Notes: generated from the letters alone by a model not told the origin. 64,000 nucleotides of DNA from Psychrobacter aquaticus CMS 56 (GCF_000471625.1 NZ_AUSW01000025.1:62001-126000), one strand, 5' to 3'. Positions 9,200 to 18,433 are shown, counted from the first letter of the stretch. Program-made: numbers and translations.

Positions 9200-10483
9200 A
9201 TGGACAACAATACGGACACTTCAAGCATGCAACAAAACAATAGTGAAAAGCGCTCTTATGCGGTGGTTTTATATGGCGCCACAAGCTTCGTTGGCAAAAT
9301 CACAGCGCATTATTTAGCAGAATTTTTATCCAATGCAAAAGATAAGAATGGCGCTAATGTCACTTGGGCAATCGCTGGCCGTGACGAAGAAAAATTGCAG
9401 CAGCTGCAGTCTACACTCACCAGTAACGTCGATATTATCGTGGCTAATAGTAATGATGCAGCCAGTCTTGATCAGATGACCAAACAAACTCAGGTGATCA
9501 TTTCAACTGTCGGCCCTTATCTGAAATATGGTGAGCCTTTAATCAAATCTTGCGCTGATAATGGCACAGACTATGTCGATCTCACAGGCGAAGCTATTTT
9601 TATCAAAGACATGATGGACAAATATCAAGATACAGCCACACAAAGCGGCGCCCGTATTGTCAACTCCTGTGGCTTTGACTCTATTCCTTCCGACTTAGGC
9701 GTGTATTTTACCCAAACCAAAGCAGAAGAAAAATTTGGCGACATTTGCGATGTGATTCACATGCGGGTAAAAGCGGCGAAAGGCGGCCTGTCTGGCGGTA
9801 CTATCGCCTCGATGGCCACTATCTTTGAAGAAGTCGGAGAAGATAAATCCCGCCGTAAACAAGTAGCCAACCCTTATTTGCTCAACGACGATAAAGACGC
9901 CCCAAGTGTACGTCAAGATAATATCAACAAACCACAATATGACAGCGAACACAAACGCTGGCTTGCGCCTTTTGTTATGGCAAGCATCAACACGCGTATC
10001 GTCCATCGCACCAACCAATTGCTTGGCTATGAATATGGCCGTGACTTCAAATACGATGAAGCAATGTGGATGAAAGACGGGGTAAAAGGTCAACTATCGA
10101 GCTATGCAATGAGTGCCGGCTTATTTGGCTTTGCGACAGCCATGATGATCAAACCGAGCCGTGAATTACTGTCTAAGCATGTGCTACCTAAGTCAGGCTC
10201 TGGACCTTCTAAAGAGGAACAAGAAAACGGCTATTTTGATATTCGTCTCTTTGGGCAAACTGCCAAAAAAGAAACCATTAATACCAAAGTGATTGGTGAC
10301 AAAGACCCCGGTTATGGCAGCACCTCACGCATGCTGGCTCAAGCGGCATTATGCTTGGCACAAGACGTCAGTAAAAAAGATGTCGGTGGTGGTTTCTGGA
10401 CACCGGCTTCTGCTATGGGCGATAAGCTTTTAACACGTTTAGAGAGTCATGCAGGTATTAGCTTTAAAGTTGTCAATAGCTAG
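9200..10483 (+). CDS. Saccharopine dehydrogenase-like NAD(P)-binding oxidoreductase
   Basis: A 427-residue protein with an N-terminal Rossmann domain (VVLYGATSFVGKITAHYLAE, residues about 22-41), then ISTVGPYLKYGEPLIKSC and DGTDYVDLTGE-like segments and SCGFDSIPSDLG, all typical of the SCCPDH/trans-acting enoyl reductase group. The family's substrates are mostly unknown; some mycobacterial members reduce enoyl groups in lipid synthesis. AAGGA lies 9 bases before the ATG and a terminator follows, so it is probably monocistronic. It is not a lysine-pathway saccharopine dehydrogenase by this pattern. Confidence 0.87.
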   Translation: MDNNTDTSSMQQNNSEKRSYAVVLYGATSFVGKITAHYLAEFLSNAKDKNGANVTWAIAGRDEEKLQQLQSTLTSNVDIIVANSNDAASLDQMTKQTQVIISTVGPYLKYGEPLIKSCADNGTDYVDLTGEAIFIKDMMDKYQDTATQSGARIVNSCGFDSIPSDLGVYFTQTKAEEKFGDICDVIHMRVKAAKGGLSGGTIASMATIFEEVGEDKSRRKQVANPYLLNDDKDAPSVRQDNINKPQYDSEHKRWLAPFVMASINTRIVHRTNQLLGYEYGRDFKYDEAMWMKDGVKGQLSSYAMSAGLFGFATAMMIKPSRELLSKHVLPKSGSGPSKEEQENGYFDIRLFGQTAKKETINTKVIGDKDPGYGSTSRMLAQAALCLAQDVSKKDVGGGFWTPASAMGDKLLTRLESHAGISFKVVNS

Positions 10484-10539
10484 ATTCTTTAAATCTTATA
10501 ACACTATAGATTCTGACTATTAACGCTATTTATTAATGA

Positions 10540-10569
10540 CCGCATCTTGTCTACAAGGTGCGGTTTTTT
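10540..10569 (+). terminator. Rho-independent terminator
   Basis: CCGCATCTTG and CAAGGTGCGG form a stem (one G-U type pair) with a 4-nt loop, followed by TTTTTTA. It lies just after the oxidoreductase gene. Confidence 0.85.
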
Positions 10570-10968
10570 ATTGTCTCAACTATCAGTATTGTTATAAACA
10601 ATGTTAATGAATAATAATACCGTAGCATTTTAGTGAATGATGTTGCCGATTTCCGATTTTTCAATACATTATGCTACACATTGCTAGCGTAAGGTCACAG
10701 CTACATTGCAATGATTGTCATAGGATAAAACAGGTTATGGCATTATTCTTATGACGTTATATTTAGCGTCCTGAATCTAATAATTAGGACAATACTTTAA
10801 AAATAAGTCTTTCTAAAAACAAGTAATGACTTCTACAAAGGTAAGTGCCAATAAAAGAAACTCCTTATAAAAAACGCTTTAAAACAAACTGCGCTGTGTA
10901 ATCTGCGCTGCTTGTATTTGCAATATTCTACAGTCAAAAAATTAATCTATCATTGAGAGGAAACTATT
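10570..10968. other. Intergenic region before exported-protein gene
   Basis: About 400 bp, AT-rich, with no supportable ORF. It should hold the promoter of the gene at 10969; no clear -35/-10 pair was found. Confidence 0.35.
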
Positions 10969-11796
10969 ATGAAATTGAATCTACTAACAGCCGCTGTAAT
11001 GACCTCAGGTCTTGCTATGTTTGCTAGCTCTGCCAACGCTGCCATGACAACCGATGGGCATGGTAATGTTGGTTATGACAGCTATGATGAGTGTGTCACA
11101 GCCGTCAAAAATGGCTCTGCCACATTTTATACACCTTATACTTATCAAAACCCTAAACGCCAAGCTGGCGAAGTAGCTGTCAAAAAGATGCGCTTGTCAG
11201 AAGTAATGATTCCGCAAAGTGTGGTTGATAACAATAGTTTGCGTACTAGTGATTATTCTGCAGGCGCTTGCGACCTAGGTGTAGGTCAATCAAACGGTCG
11301 TTACGGTGTTTCAGGTGCTCTAGTGGGTAAATATGTGCCTATCGCGGCCGATATGCCAGTCAACGTTTATATGGACAGAACAGGCAACCCTGTCCGTCTA
11401 ACCATGCAGCAGTGTGACAACCATTTTGGCAGTAAATTTCCAACACCCGTTATCAGCGAAGCCAAAGCGCCAGAAGCACAAATTGCCATTACCGAAGCGC
11501 GCATTATGGAACCAGTCATCGTTGAAACCACTCGTGTCATTCGCCCTACCAAGTACAGTGTTAAGGGAGTCATTATTGCCCCAGAAGATCAAATCAAACG
11601 TTTAAATACCACTCAAGGCACAGCAGTTGCTGTTGAAGGAATAAATCGTACTGTTGTCGTCGGCGAACAAGCGGACGCGGACGTGATTGATAACATCGAA
11701 ATTGATCAAACGTTCCCAGTCATTCGTGTCCCTAACGTTGAAAACCAACAACGTATTGTTGACCCAAACACAGGTAAATATATTATTGTTGAATAA
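10969..11796 (+). CDS. Exported protein of unknown function
   Basis: I do not recognise this 275-residue protein. It has a Sec signal peptide: a charged start, a hydrophobic core LLTAAVMTSGLAMFASS and cleavage after ANA-A near residue 25. The mature part has three cysteines (DEC, GAC, QQC), a tyrosine-rich start and a C-terminal half of short beta-like segments rich in Val/Ile/Thr. No lipobox and no membrane helix follow the signal, so it should be periplasmic or outer-membrane associated. GAGAGG precedes the ATG. The next gene downstream also encodes an exported protein, but two hairpins separate them, so they are probably not co-transcribed. Confidence 0.8.
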   Translation: MKLNLLTAAVMTSGLAMFASSANAAMTTDGHGNVGYDSYDECVTAVKNGSATFYTPYTYQNPKRQAGEVAVKKMRLSEVMIPQSVVDNNSLRTSDYSAGACDLGVGQSNGRYGVSGALVGKYVPIAADMPVNVYMDRTGNPVRLTMQQCDNHFGSKFPTPVISEAKAPEAQIAITEARIMEPVIVETTRVIRPTKYSVKGVIIAPEDQIKRLNTTQGTAVAVEGINRTVVVGEQADADVIDNIEIDQTFPVIRVPNVENQQRIVDPNTGKYIIVE

Positions 11797-11832
11797 AAAA
11801 CTAGCGAAAAACTTAGCTTAATTCTATACAAA

Positions 11833-11869
11833 ATATGATTGTGACATTTTCATAACGTCACAATCATAT
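11833..11869. repeat. 13-bp inverted repeat downstream of exported-protein gene
   Basis: ATATGATTGTGAC and GTCACAATCATAT are perfect reverse complements across an 11-nt spacer. There is no T-run, so a protein-binding site or mRNA 3'-end structure is as likely as a terminator. Confidence 0.75.
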
Positions 11870-11988
11870 ACTAAGCTGTTAGACTTTTAATCTATCCACT
11901 ACTGAATGATTGAGTACTTAGTTGTTATTCTCACACTTGGAGTTTGTAATTGATTTAGGTTGGCTTATAAAACTCTTCACCAAAACGG

Positions 11989-12030
11989 ATCATGATAATC
12001 GCTTAATGATTATCATGATTTTATTTTTTC
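11989..12030 (+). terminator. Hairpin plus T-rich tract (terminator; possible Fur-like site)
   Basis: ATCATGATAATC and GATTATCATGAT pair across a 7-nt loop, followed by TTATTTTTTC. The simplest reading is a terminator. The GATAAT/ATTATC arms also resemble half of an iron-box, so regulation of the next gene by Fur is a weaker alternative. Confidence 0.55.
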
Positions 12031-12185
12031 TAAAGGTTGAATGTTAGAAATATTAAATATATATATTTAAAATACTAAATTAATTTTCAATATATATTTT
12101 TGCTAAATAGAATAATTCTGAATAAGAGTCAAGTTTGAACCATTTTAAACTGACATTATAAGACTATAAATTAAGGAATTCATTA

Positions 12186-12632
12186 ATGAAAAGACGTACT
12201 CTACCTTTATCGCTACTCGTTGCCGCCACGCTTACCATCCCAAGCTTGGCAATGGCTGCTCCTAATAATACGGCACAAGCAGACATGCAAACCGCACAAG
12301 CGGCAGCAAATATGCAAGCAGCGCAAACTGCATCTACTAATAATGCCATTGAGATGGAGCGTGCAAGTGCTAACAGTGCAAACGCAAACCAGTCTAATCC
12401 GTTTGTCATTAATGAGACGCAAAGAATCTCAAGAGCCAGCGTGAATAGAATTAATAACAATACTAACCCACAAACAATGCCTACTGACCTACAAACTCAG
12501 CAGCAAGATATGCAGCAACCAATCGATATGCAGCGGCAAGCTCAACAACAAGATATGCAAGACCCAGAAGAAGCATTACTACAAGAACAAGATTCACAAG
12601 AAGACATGCTACAAGAAGAAATGGCAGAGTAA
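12186..12632 (+). CDS. Small exported Gln/Met-rich low-complexity protein
   Basis: A 148-residue protein of unknown function. It starts with a good signal peptide (KRR, then LPLSLLVAATLTIPSLAMA, cleavage after AMA near residue 24). The mature part is low-complexity: Ala/Gln/Asn-rich first, then repeated QQQDMQ-type units, ending in a strongly acidic Glu/Gln tail. There is no cysteine and no predicted helix bundle that I recognise. AAGGA stands 9 bases before the ATG. A shared terminator at 12764 ends it against the converging tex gene. Confidence 0.75.
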   Translation: MKRRTLPLSLLVAATLTIPSLAMAAPNNTAQADMQTAQAAANMQAAQTASTNNAIEMERASANSANANQSNPFVINETQRISRASVNRINNNTNPQTMPTDLQTQQQDMQQPIDMQRQAQQQDMQDPEEALLQEQDSQEDMLQEEMAE

Positions 12633-12763
12633 AAAATTTGACCAAAGGGTTCAGAAGACACTCGATAAATTATTAAATCAATAGAAATATTGGTTTTGAT
12701 AATTTAAAATGAAGCACTTAATAAAGCATTTTTATTAAATTCTCTCACATATATTCGATGTAA

Positions 12764-12795
12764 TAAAAAAGGCAGCCTATGGCTGCCTTTTTTAT
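12764..12795. terminator. Bidirectional terminator
   Basis: AAAAAAGGCAGCC and GGCTGCCTTTTTT pair across a 3-nt loop. It serves the exported-protein gene (plus) and tex (minus). Confidence 0.92.
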
Positions 12796-12823
12796 TACTT
12801 GTCACTGCTACTATCAATATGAG

Positions 12824-15364
12824 CTATTTTTTAGTTTTAGTCACGCCAGCTTCTTGTAATAGCGCACCTAAGGTGCCCATTTTGCTAGGAGCCTCAGCTC
12901 TGTCAGACTTTGGTGTGGGCGCTTTGCTACGAGTATCGGTACTGCTTTTGTCTTGACGACTGCCACGTGGCTTTGACGAGCGCTTGTCAGCGGCTGGACG
13001 ACTGCTGCTTGGACGAGCACTACGTGGACGACTGACTTTATCATCGTTATCTGCATTTGCCTCAGAAGATTTTGCTACTGGGCGAGCTGGCTTTTCAGCC
13101 TCAGGCTTCATGCTAAAACCAATGCGGCCACGTTTTTCATCAATGGAGATGACACGTACCGAGACAATATCACCTGGTTTTACACGATTCATCGGATCTG
13201 CAACAAAATCGTTGGCCATTTGTGAGATATGAACCAGACCATCTTGATGAACACCGACATCGACGAAGCAACCAAAGGCGGTCACATTAGTAACGACACC
13301 CTCTAACGTCATGCCTTCACTAAGGTCTTTAATACTGTTGACATCATCACGGAAGTTGGCCGTTTTAAACTCAGGACGAGGATCACGTGCAGGCTTAGCA
13401 AGCTCATCTAAGATTGCTTTTACACTGATGTTATCGTCGTTAGCAGCAAGCGCAGTAGTATCAATCGTATTCAACACACCATCGTTACCGATGATTTCTG
13501 GCAATGCTTTGCCCGTTTGCGTTAATAAGCTATCAACCAATGCATAGCTTTCAGGATGCACGCCTGTCGCATCAAGTGGATTGCTACCACCATGAACACG
13601 CAAGAAGCCTGCTGCTTGTTCAAAGGTCTTAGCACCTAAGCGTGGGACGTTTTTCAATGACTCACGACTGTCAAATGCGCCATGCTCTTTACGATAAGTG
13701 ACGATTTGCTGCGCGACATTTTTATTCAAACCAGCGATATGCGCCAAAATAGCGGGACTTGCGGTATTCACATCCACACCAACGGCGTTTACACTGTCTT
13801 GAGTCACTTTATCCAAGCTATCTGCCAACTGGCTTTGATTCACGTCATGCTGATATTGACCAACACCAATGGCTTTTGGATCGACTTTGACCAACTCTGA
13901 CAATGGATCTTGTAGACGGCGAGCGATAGAAACGGCCCCGCGTACCGAGACATCTAAGTTCGCCAATTCATCACTGGCCAGCTCACTGGCTGAATAGACA
14001 GAGGCACCAGATTCATTGACGATGACAGCTTTGGCTTTTAGCGTATCATTGGCCGCTAAAATCTCTTTAATCATGGCGTCTGTTTCGCGACTCGCGGTAC
14101 CATTACCAATAGCCACCAAATCGACATTATAAGTGCTCAATAGCTCGTCAATAACTGACTTTGCTTCATTCATTTTATTGTCAGGGGCAAACGGATAGAC
14201 CGTCGCCACGACAGGCTTATCATCATTATCTAACATGACATGACCTTGAGCATCGACGATCGCCATTTTGACGCCATGACGAATGCCAGGATCAACGCCT
14301 AAGATAACTTTACGACCCGCAGGTGCTGACATCAATAAGTGCTGCAAGTTATTGGCAAAAACATCGATGGCATCAGCTTCAGCGGTCAGACGTTTTTCAG
14401 TTAATAAACGATGCTCAATATGCGGACGCCATTTATCTTTCCATAGGCTACTAGCGGCTTCTGCTAAAAACTCACGACGGGCAGCAGGTGCTTTGGCATC
14501 GACATCAAAATGTGCAATGATTTTTTCGATAAAAGGCGTGTCTTCGCCTTCAATTTTTAGCCCCAAGACGTTTTCTTGACGACCACGTAACATCGCTAAC
14601 AGGCGATGATTAGGCAGACGCGCAAGGCTTTCGCTATGTTCGAAGTAATCTTTGAACTTCTCACCGACTTCACGTTTTTCGTCACTAGCCACGTTCGAGA
14701 CGATGCTGGCGGTTTTGGCAAAACCACTGCGCAAATTATCTAACAAGTCTAATGCTTGCGTCCATTCATCAACGATGATGGCCTGTACACCAGCCAATTG
14801 CTTGTCGATATCGCTAAAATCCACCTCAATCTCATTACCACTATCATCGGTAATGCTAGACTGCATTTGATAGTCAGCTAGCGCGTCCGTTGGGGTAATC
14901 TCTTGCGTCATGACGGCTTGCGCGGCAACGTCGAGACCAGCGGCACGAGCTTTGGCAGCGGGTGAACGGCGACGCGGACGATATGGCAAATAGATATCTT
15001 CTAGCTCAAGTTTAGATGTCGCATTATCAATGCGCGTCTGTAGCTCGTCGGTCAAATTGCCTTGCGTGCTCAGTAGCTCAGTAATTTTGAGGCGACGAGT
15101 AGCCATGTCACGCTCATAATTGAGAGACTTCTCTAACGCTCGCAATTGCGCATCGTCGAGATTCTGCGTCTTTTCTTTGCGGTAACGGGCAATAAACGGA
15201 ACAGTCGCGCCTTCATCGTAAAGTTTGACAAACGCATTGACTTGAGCAGTCTTAATGCCAAGCGCGCGAGCAAGCTTGTCGTGAATATTCGCGTGTGTGG
15301 TTGCATCCAAAACCTGTGCATTTGTCGAGGTTTGAGATGGCGTTAAGGTATCAGTGCTACTCAT
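12824..15364 (-). CDS. tex: Tex-family RNA-binding transcription accessory protein
   Basis: An 846-residue homologue of Tex (bacterial relative of Spt6). In order: an N-terminal helical region with the YRKEKT motif, a YqgF-like RNase H fold domain (VDPGIRHGVKMAIVD), a helix-hairpin-helix region (NVPRLGAKTFEQAAGFLRV) and an S1 RNA-binding domain (GMTLEGVVTNVTAFGCFVDV). After S1 comes an unusual basic Ser/Arg/Lys-rich tail of about 80 residues, longer than in Pseudomonas Tex (about 780 residues), ending with the conserved-type MGTLGALLQEA segment. No strong ribosome site precedes the ATG at 15364. It is single, with a terminator downstream. Confidence 0.95.
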   Translation of the reverse strand: MSSTDTLTPSQTSTNAQVLDATTHANIHDKLARALGIKTAQVNAFVKLYDEGATVPFIARYRKEKTQNLDDAQLRALEKSLNYERDMATRRLKITELLSTQGNLTDELQTRIDNATSKLELEDIYLPYRPRRRSPAAKARAAGLDVAAQAVMTQEITPTDALADYQMQSSITDDSGNEIEVDFSDIDKQLAGVQAIIVDEWTQALDLLDNLRSGFAKTASIVSNVASDEKREVGEKFKDYFEHSESLARLPNHRLLAMLRGRQENVLGLKIEGEDTPFIEKIIAHFDVDAKAPAARREFLAEAASSLWKDKWRPHIEHRLLTEKRLTAEADAIDVFANNLQHLLMSAPAGRKVILGVDPGIRHGVKMAIVDAQGHVMLDNDDKPVVATVYPFAPDNKMNEAKSVIDELLSTYNVDLVAIGNGTASRETDAMIKEILAANDTLKAKAVIVNESGASVYSASELASDELANLDVSVRGAVSIARRLQDPLSELVKVDPKAIGVGQYQHDVNQSQLADSLDKVTQDSVNAVGVDVNTASPAILAHIAGLNKNVAQQIVTYRKEHGAFDSRESLKNVPRLGAKTFEQAAGFLRVHGGSNPLDATGVHPESYALVDSLLTQTGKALPEIIGNDGVLNTIDTTALAANDDNISVKAILDELAKPARDPRPEFKTANFRDDVNSIKDLSEGMTLEGVVTNVTAFGCFVDVGVHQDGLVHISQMANDFVADPMNRVKPGDIVSVRVISIDEKRGRIGFSMKPEAEKPARPVAKSSEANADNDDKVSRPRSARPSSSRPAADKRSSKPRGSRQDKSSTDTRSKAPTPKSDRAEAPSKMGTLGALLQEAGVTKTKK

Positions 15365-15760
15365 ATACGTATCAATCGTTGAGAAATGTAGCTTTGCATT
15401 ATAGCAAAAGCTGCATGAATAAAAATCCTTTTTATCTTTTCGTTATTTATCGCGTGTTTTGTAGCAAAAATCGCCTTATATCAGCAGTTCGGTCGCCTTG
15501 TTAAACAAACGCATACAGCATTTTTCTTTATGAGTGATGCAATTATGACTGCAATCTTATACACTAAAGTATCAATCGTAAAAATATTACTAATGACTGC
15601 TATATTGAACAAATGTAGTTATTTTTAGAAGATTTCTCGATAATCAATGGATTGACCATTAAACAATGACACAAGCAATGACACTATTTTTGTGAACCAT
15701 CATATTTTGACTAAAAGTTAATTGTTTCTACTAATAATAATTTTATAAGAGGATGCCTGT
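15365..15760. promoter_or_regulatory. Divergent promoter region of tex and ompR
   Basis: 396 bp, no ORF of note. For ompR, TTGACT at 15708-15713 is a plausible -35, with an ACTAAT/AATAAT stretch 17-20 bases downstream as a possible -10. The tex promoter was not located. Confidence 0.4.
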
Positions 15761-16519
15761 ATGCCTGATAATACCAGCCCCGATACTCTGACACAGCGTA
15801 TTTTAGTCGTCGATGATGACGCCCGTCTGCGCTCTTTGTTGCAGCGCTTTCTAGAAGACGATGGTTTTGTCGTTCGTACGGCACACGATGGCAGCCAGAT
15901 GGACAAACTGATGCAACGTGAGCTTTTTTCGTTAGTGGTATTAGATTTGATGCTACCAGGCGAAGACGGTATCAGTATCTGTAAGCGTCTACGTGAAAAT
16001 AATGGCGATATCCCTATTATTATGCTCACGGCTAAAGGGGGCGACGCCGATCGTATCGCCGGACTTGAAGCAGGGGCGGACGATTATTTGCCAAAACCTT
16101 TTAACCCAAAAGAGCTGTTGGCTCGTATCAAAGCGGTATTACGTCGTCAAAACCGTGAGCTGCCGGGTGCCCCAAGTCATCAACTTGAAGTCGTTGAATT
16201 TGGCCCATGGACACTAGATCTATCGACTCGTACACTCAAACGTGACGGCAACGTAGTCACCCTAACGACAGGTGAGTTTTCTGTCTTGAAAGCTTTGGTT
16301 CAGCATCCGCGTGAGCCATTGACTCGTGACAAACTGATGAATCTTGCGCGTGGTCGTGAATGGGGTGCGATGGAGCGATCTATCGATGTACAGGTCTCTC
16401 GTTTGCGTCGTCTGATTGAAGACAACCCTTCACAGGCGCGTTATATTCAGACCGTATGGGGCGTAGGTTATGTATTCGTTCCTGACGAAGCTGACGTTGA
16501 AGCCGTTAAAAGTGAGTAA
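15761..16519 (+). CDS. ompR: OmpR-type DNA-binding response regulator
   Basis: A 252-residue two-component regulator. The receiver domain has the acidic pair VVDDD, the phosphoacceptor in VVLDLMLPGEDG, the switch Thr in MLTAKG and Lys in KPFNPKELLARI. The C-terminal winged helix (residues about 145-245) ends SIDVQVSRLRRLIEDNPSQA and GVGYVFVPD, as in OmpR. AAGAGGA lies before the ATG. In many gammaproteobacteria envZ follows; here the next gene, 24 bases on, encodes a CobW GTPase, so the partner sensor must be elsewhere or outside the window. The name ompR is by similarity of the whole protein. Confidence 0.88.
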   Translation: MPDNTSPDTLTQRILVVDDDARLRSLLQRFLEDDGFVVRTAHDGSQMDKLMQRELFSLVVLDLMLPGEDGISICKRLRENNGDIPIIMLTAKGGDADRIAGLEAGADDYLPKPFNPKELLARIKAVLRRQNRELPGAPSHQLEVVEFGPWTLDLSTRTLKRDGNVVTLTTGEFSVLKALVQHPREPLTRDKLMNLARGREWGAMERSIDVQVSRLRRLIEDNPSQARYIQTVWGVGYVFVPDEADVEAVKSE

Positions 16520-16543
16520 TTTTCATTCAATACCTTTAACGCT

Positions 16544-17776
16544 ATGAGCCCTGCTTTGAACACCTCTACTATTTTTCAAAACATACCCTGCACCTTGGTG
16601 ACAGGGTTTTTGGGGGCTGGCAAAACCACAGTGATCAACCAGCTGCTTTCTATCAAGCTTACCGATGAGCGCTGGGCATTACTGATTAACGAGTTTGGTC
16701 GGATCGGTATTGATGGTGCGCTACTGACCAGCTCGCAAGACAATACCGCTGAGCAAAACAACATTGCTATTCGTGAAGTCAGTGGTGGTTGTATTTGTTG
16801 TACCAGTCAGCTGCCCTTACAAATCGCTATCAGCCGTCTGCTCAGCGACCACCATCCGCAGCGACTGCTCATTGAGCCCACAGGGCTTGCGCATCCACGT
16901 GAGCTGATACGTCAACTCAGTGCGCCGCATTGGCAAACAGCGCTAAAGATGCAGGCGGTGATAACGGTGCTTAGCGCTGTGCAATGGCAGCAAGACAAAT
17001 ATCGTACTCACGATGGCTTTCAAGCGCACGTTCGTGATGCTGATGTGTTGGTGATTAATCGTTACGCTCAATTGAACGATGGCGAAAAACAAGCGCTGCA
17101 AGAATGGATAGCCAAGCTCAATTCGCAGGTAAACATCTTTTGGGCGCCTTCTGTGCAGACCACGCCAGAGGACGAATATTCATTGAACGCCTACTTATCA
17201 GCATTACGCACCCAGCTGACCAAGCCCAGTTGTACTATCTTAAAACAGCGTACTGTGAATATTGCTCACCCTCAAAACTCCACCGTTCGCTTACAGCCAC
17301 TGAATAAGTCTCTAGCGGCTGACTCACTTTCAAGCCTTTCTACTGTCGATAATGAGACTCAGACTGACACAGATCTTGATCAGCCTTATCGTTATCATGA
17401 AAAGCAGCAAGACATACTGTTAGCAGGTTGGCGACTGCCAGCGCACTATGTATTGAAAGCGGATAATTTACAAGATTGGTTATTAAAGTTGCCAAGCTGG
17501 CAGCGTATCAAAGGTGTGGTGCATACTACTGATGGCTGGCTACAGATCAACTTTACCCCTGATAGCTTAACCACCAGTACGGTTAGCTCACAGGTTGATA
17601 GTCGGTTAGAGATTATCCTACAGTTAGATGAAAATAATAGTGAGGCTCAAGATACAATCGCAAAGGATAATCAAGTAGGCACCGAAAATGAGTCTTCACC
17701 TTCCACTTTTATAGAATTACCGTCTATCATAGATTGGGATGCGTGCGACCGCGAGCTAATGGCGATGGTTATCTGA
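16544..17776 (+). CDS. CobW/COG0523 G3E-family GTPase (putative metal chaperone)
   Basis: A 410-residue GTPase. Visible are the Walker A GFLGAGKT near residue 23, the conserved metal-site motif GGCICC near residue 78, the EPTGLAHP segment near 105 and a VINRY guanine-recognition-like motif. A CobW C-terminal domain follows (LLAGWRLPAHYV, KGVVHTTDGWLQINF). COG0523 proteins insert or traffic Zn or Co; this one has no His-rich tail, so the metal is not evident. The gap to ompR is 24 bases, suggesting one transcript. A family A repeat and a terminator follow. Confidence 0.87.
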   Translation: MSPALNTSTIFQNIPCTLVTGFLGAGKTTVINQLLSIKLTDERWALLINEFGRIGIDGALLTSSQDNTAEQNNIAIREVSGGCICCTSQLPLQIAISRLLSDHHPQRLLIEPTGLAHPRELIRQLSAPHWQTALKMQAVITVLSAVQWQQDKYRTHDGFQAHVRDADVLVINRYAQLNDGEKQALQEWIAKLNSQVNIFWAPSVQTTPEDEYSLNAYLSALRTQLTKPSCTILKQRTVNIAHPQNSTVRLQPLNKSLAADSLSSLSTVDNETQTDTDLDQPYRYHEKQQDILLAGWRLPAHYVLKADNLQDWLLKLPSWQRIKGVVHTTDGWLQINFTPDSLTTSTVSSQVDSRLEIILQLDENNSEAQDTIAKDNQVGTENESSPSTFIELPSIIDWDACDRELMAMVI

Positions 17777-17807
17777 TGAACTCTTTCAAAAAATGAGAGT
17801 AGCAAGA

Positions 17808-17946
17808 TATAATCGGTGAAAAGTAATATCGATACAACACGTACTGCTGGTGCAAATTTTTCTTGCTTGCTGTGCCTACGCAGACAGAGGCTGCAAAAAA
17901 TTTACACCAGCAATACTGTAGCGACTTTAAAGTATTTCAACTATAA
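17808..17946 (+). repeat. Copy of dispersed repeat family A
   Basis: It contains the core TTGCTTGCTGTGCCTACGCA, then GACAGAGGCTGCAAAAAATT. The stem is clear here: TGCTGGTG-C-AAATTTTT pairs with AAAAATTT-A-CACCAGCA. It lies between the CobW gene and the terminator at 17973. Confidence 0.8.
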
Positions 17947-17972
17947 ATACCGCTATCCTATAAAATCCGCAC

Positions 17973-18016
17973 AAAAAATGCCCTCTACTATTTACATAGT
18001 AGAGGCATTTTTTTAA
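17973..18016. terminator. Bidirectional terminator
   Basis: AAAAAATGCC-CTCTACTAT and ATAGTAGAG-GCATTTTTTT form a long stem (one bulge) with a small loop. It ends both the CobW gene and the converging zinc-finger gene. Confidence 0.9.
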
Positions 18017-18283
18017 TTAACGCAATTGGCTGTCTTTACTACCACGCCGATTGAATAGCTCAGCAGCTTTTGCCTCTTGCTCAAGCTCGGTCTGACAGCC
18101 GACACAATGCTGGATACCCGGCACTGCTATGCGCCGCGCTTCTGGAATGGGACTGCCGCATTCATCACAAAACTCAGCACTAATACCGGTCGGTAACGAG
18201 CGTCGTGCCCGTTCTAGGGCATCGTTAACGGTCGCATCCATTTGTTCGTGCTCAGCACCATCTCTTGACCAGCCACCTGCCAT
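18017..18283 (-). CDS. DksA/TraR-family C4 zinc finger protein (YbiI-like)
   Basis: An 88-residue protein with the DksA/TraR zinc motif CDECGSPIPEARR ... CVGCQ (residues about 39-66). It has an N-terminal MAGGWSRDG start and is the length of the YbiI-type short members. The long coiled-coil of DksA is absent, so binding into the RNA polymerase secondary channel is uncertain. AGGA lies about 8 bases before the ATG. It is followed by a shared terminator; it may be transcribed with yciK, 150 bp upstream, or alone. Confidence 0.9.
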   Translation of the reverse strand: MAGGWSRDGAEHEQMDATVNDALERARRSLPTGISAEFCDECGSPIPEARRIAVPGIQHCVGCQTELEQEAKAAELFNRRGSKDSQLR

Positions 18284-18433
18284 GATTTTGTCCTATTTTT
18301 TTTATTGAGTATCATCCGATACATAAAATTCTTTAAGAACAAATAGATGGGGCTTCTACTCACTGATTGCAACCTATGAGTGGACGTACAAGCCCTACAT
18401 AAAACGTGATGATATTGGCCAAAAATATCGCTG

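Noticed and set aside
12164..12460. 98-codon minus frame with hydrophobic, Cys-rich translation
   Set aside because: Antisense of the low-complexity Gln/Ala-rich exported protein gene; composition is a by-product of its codons.
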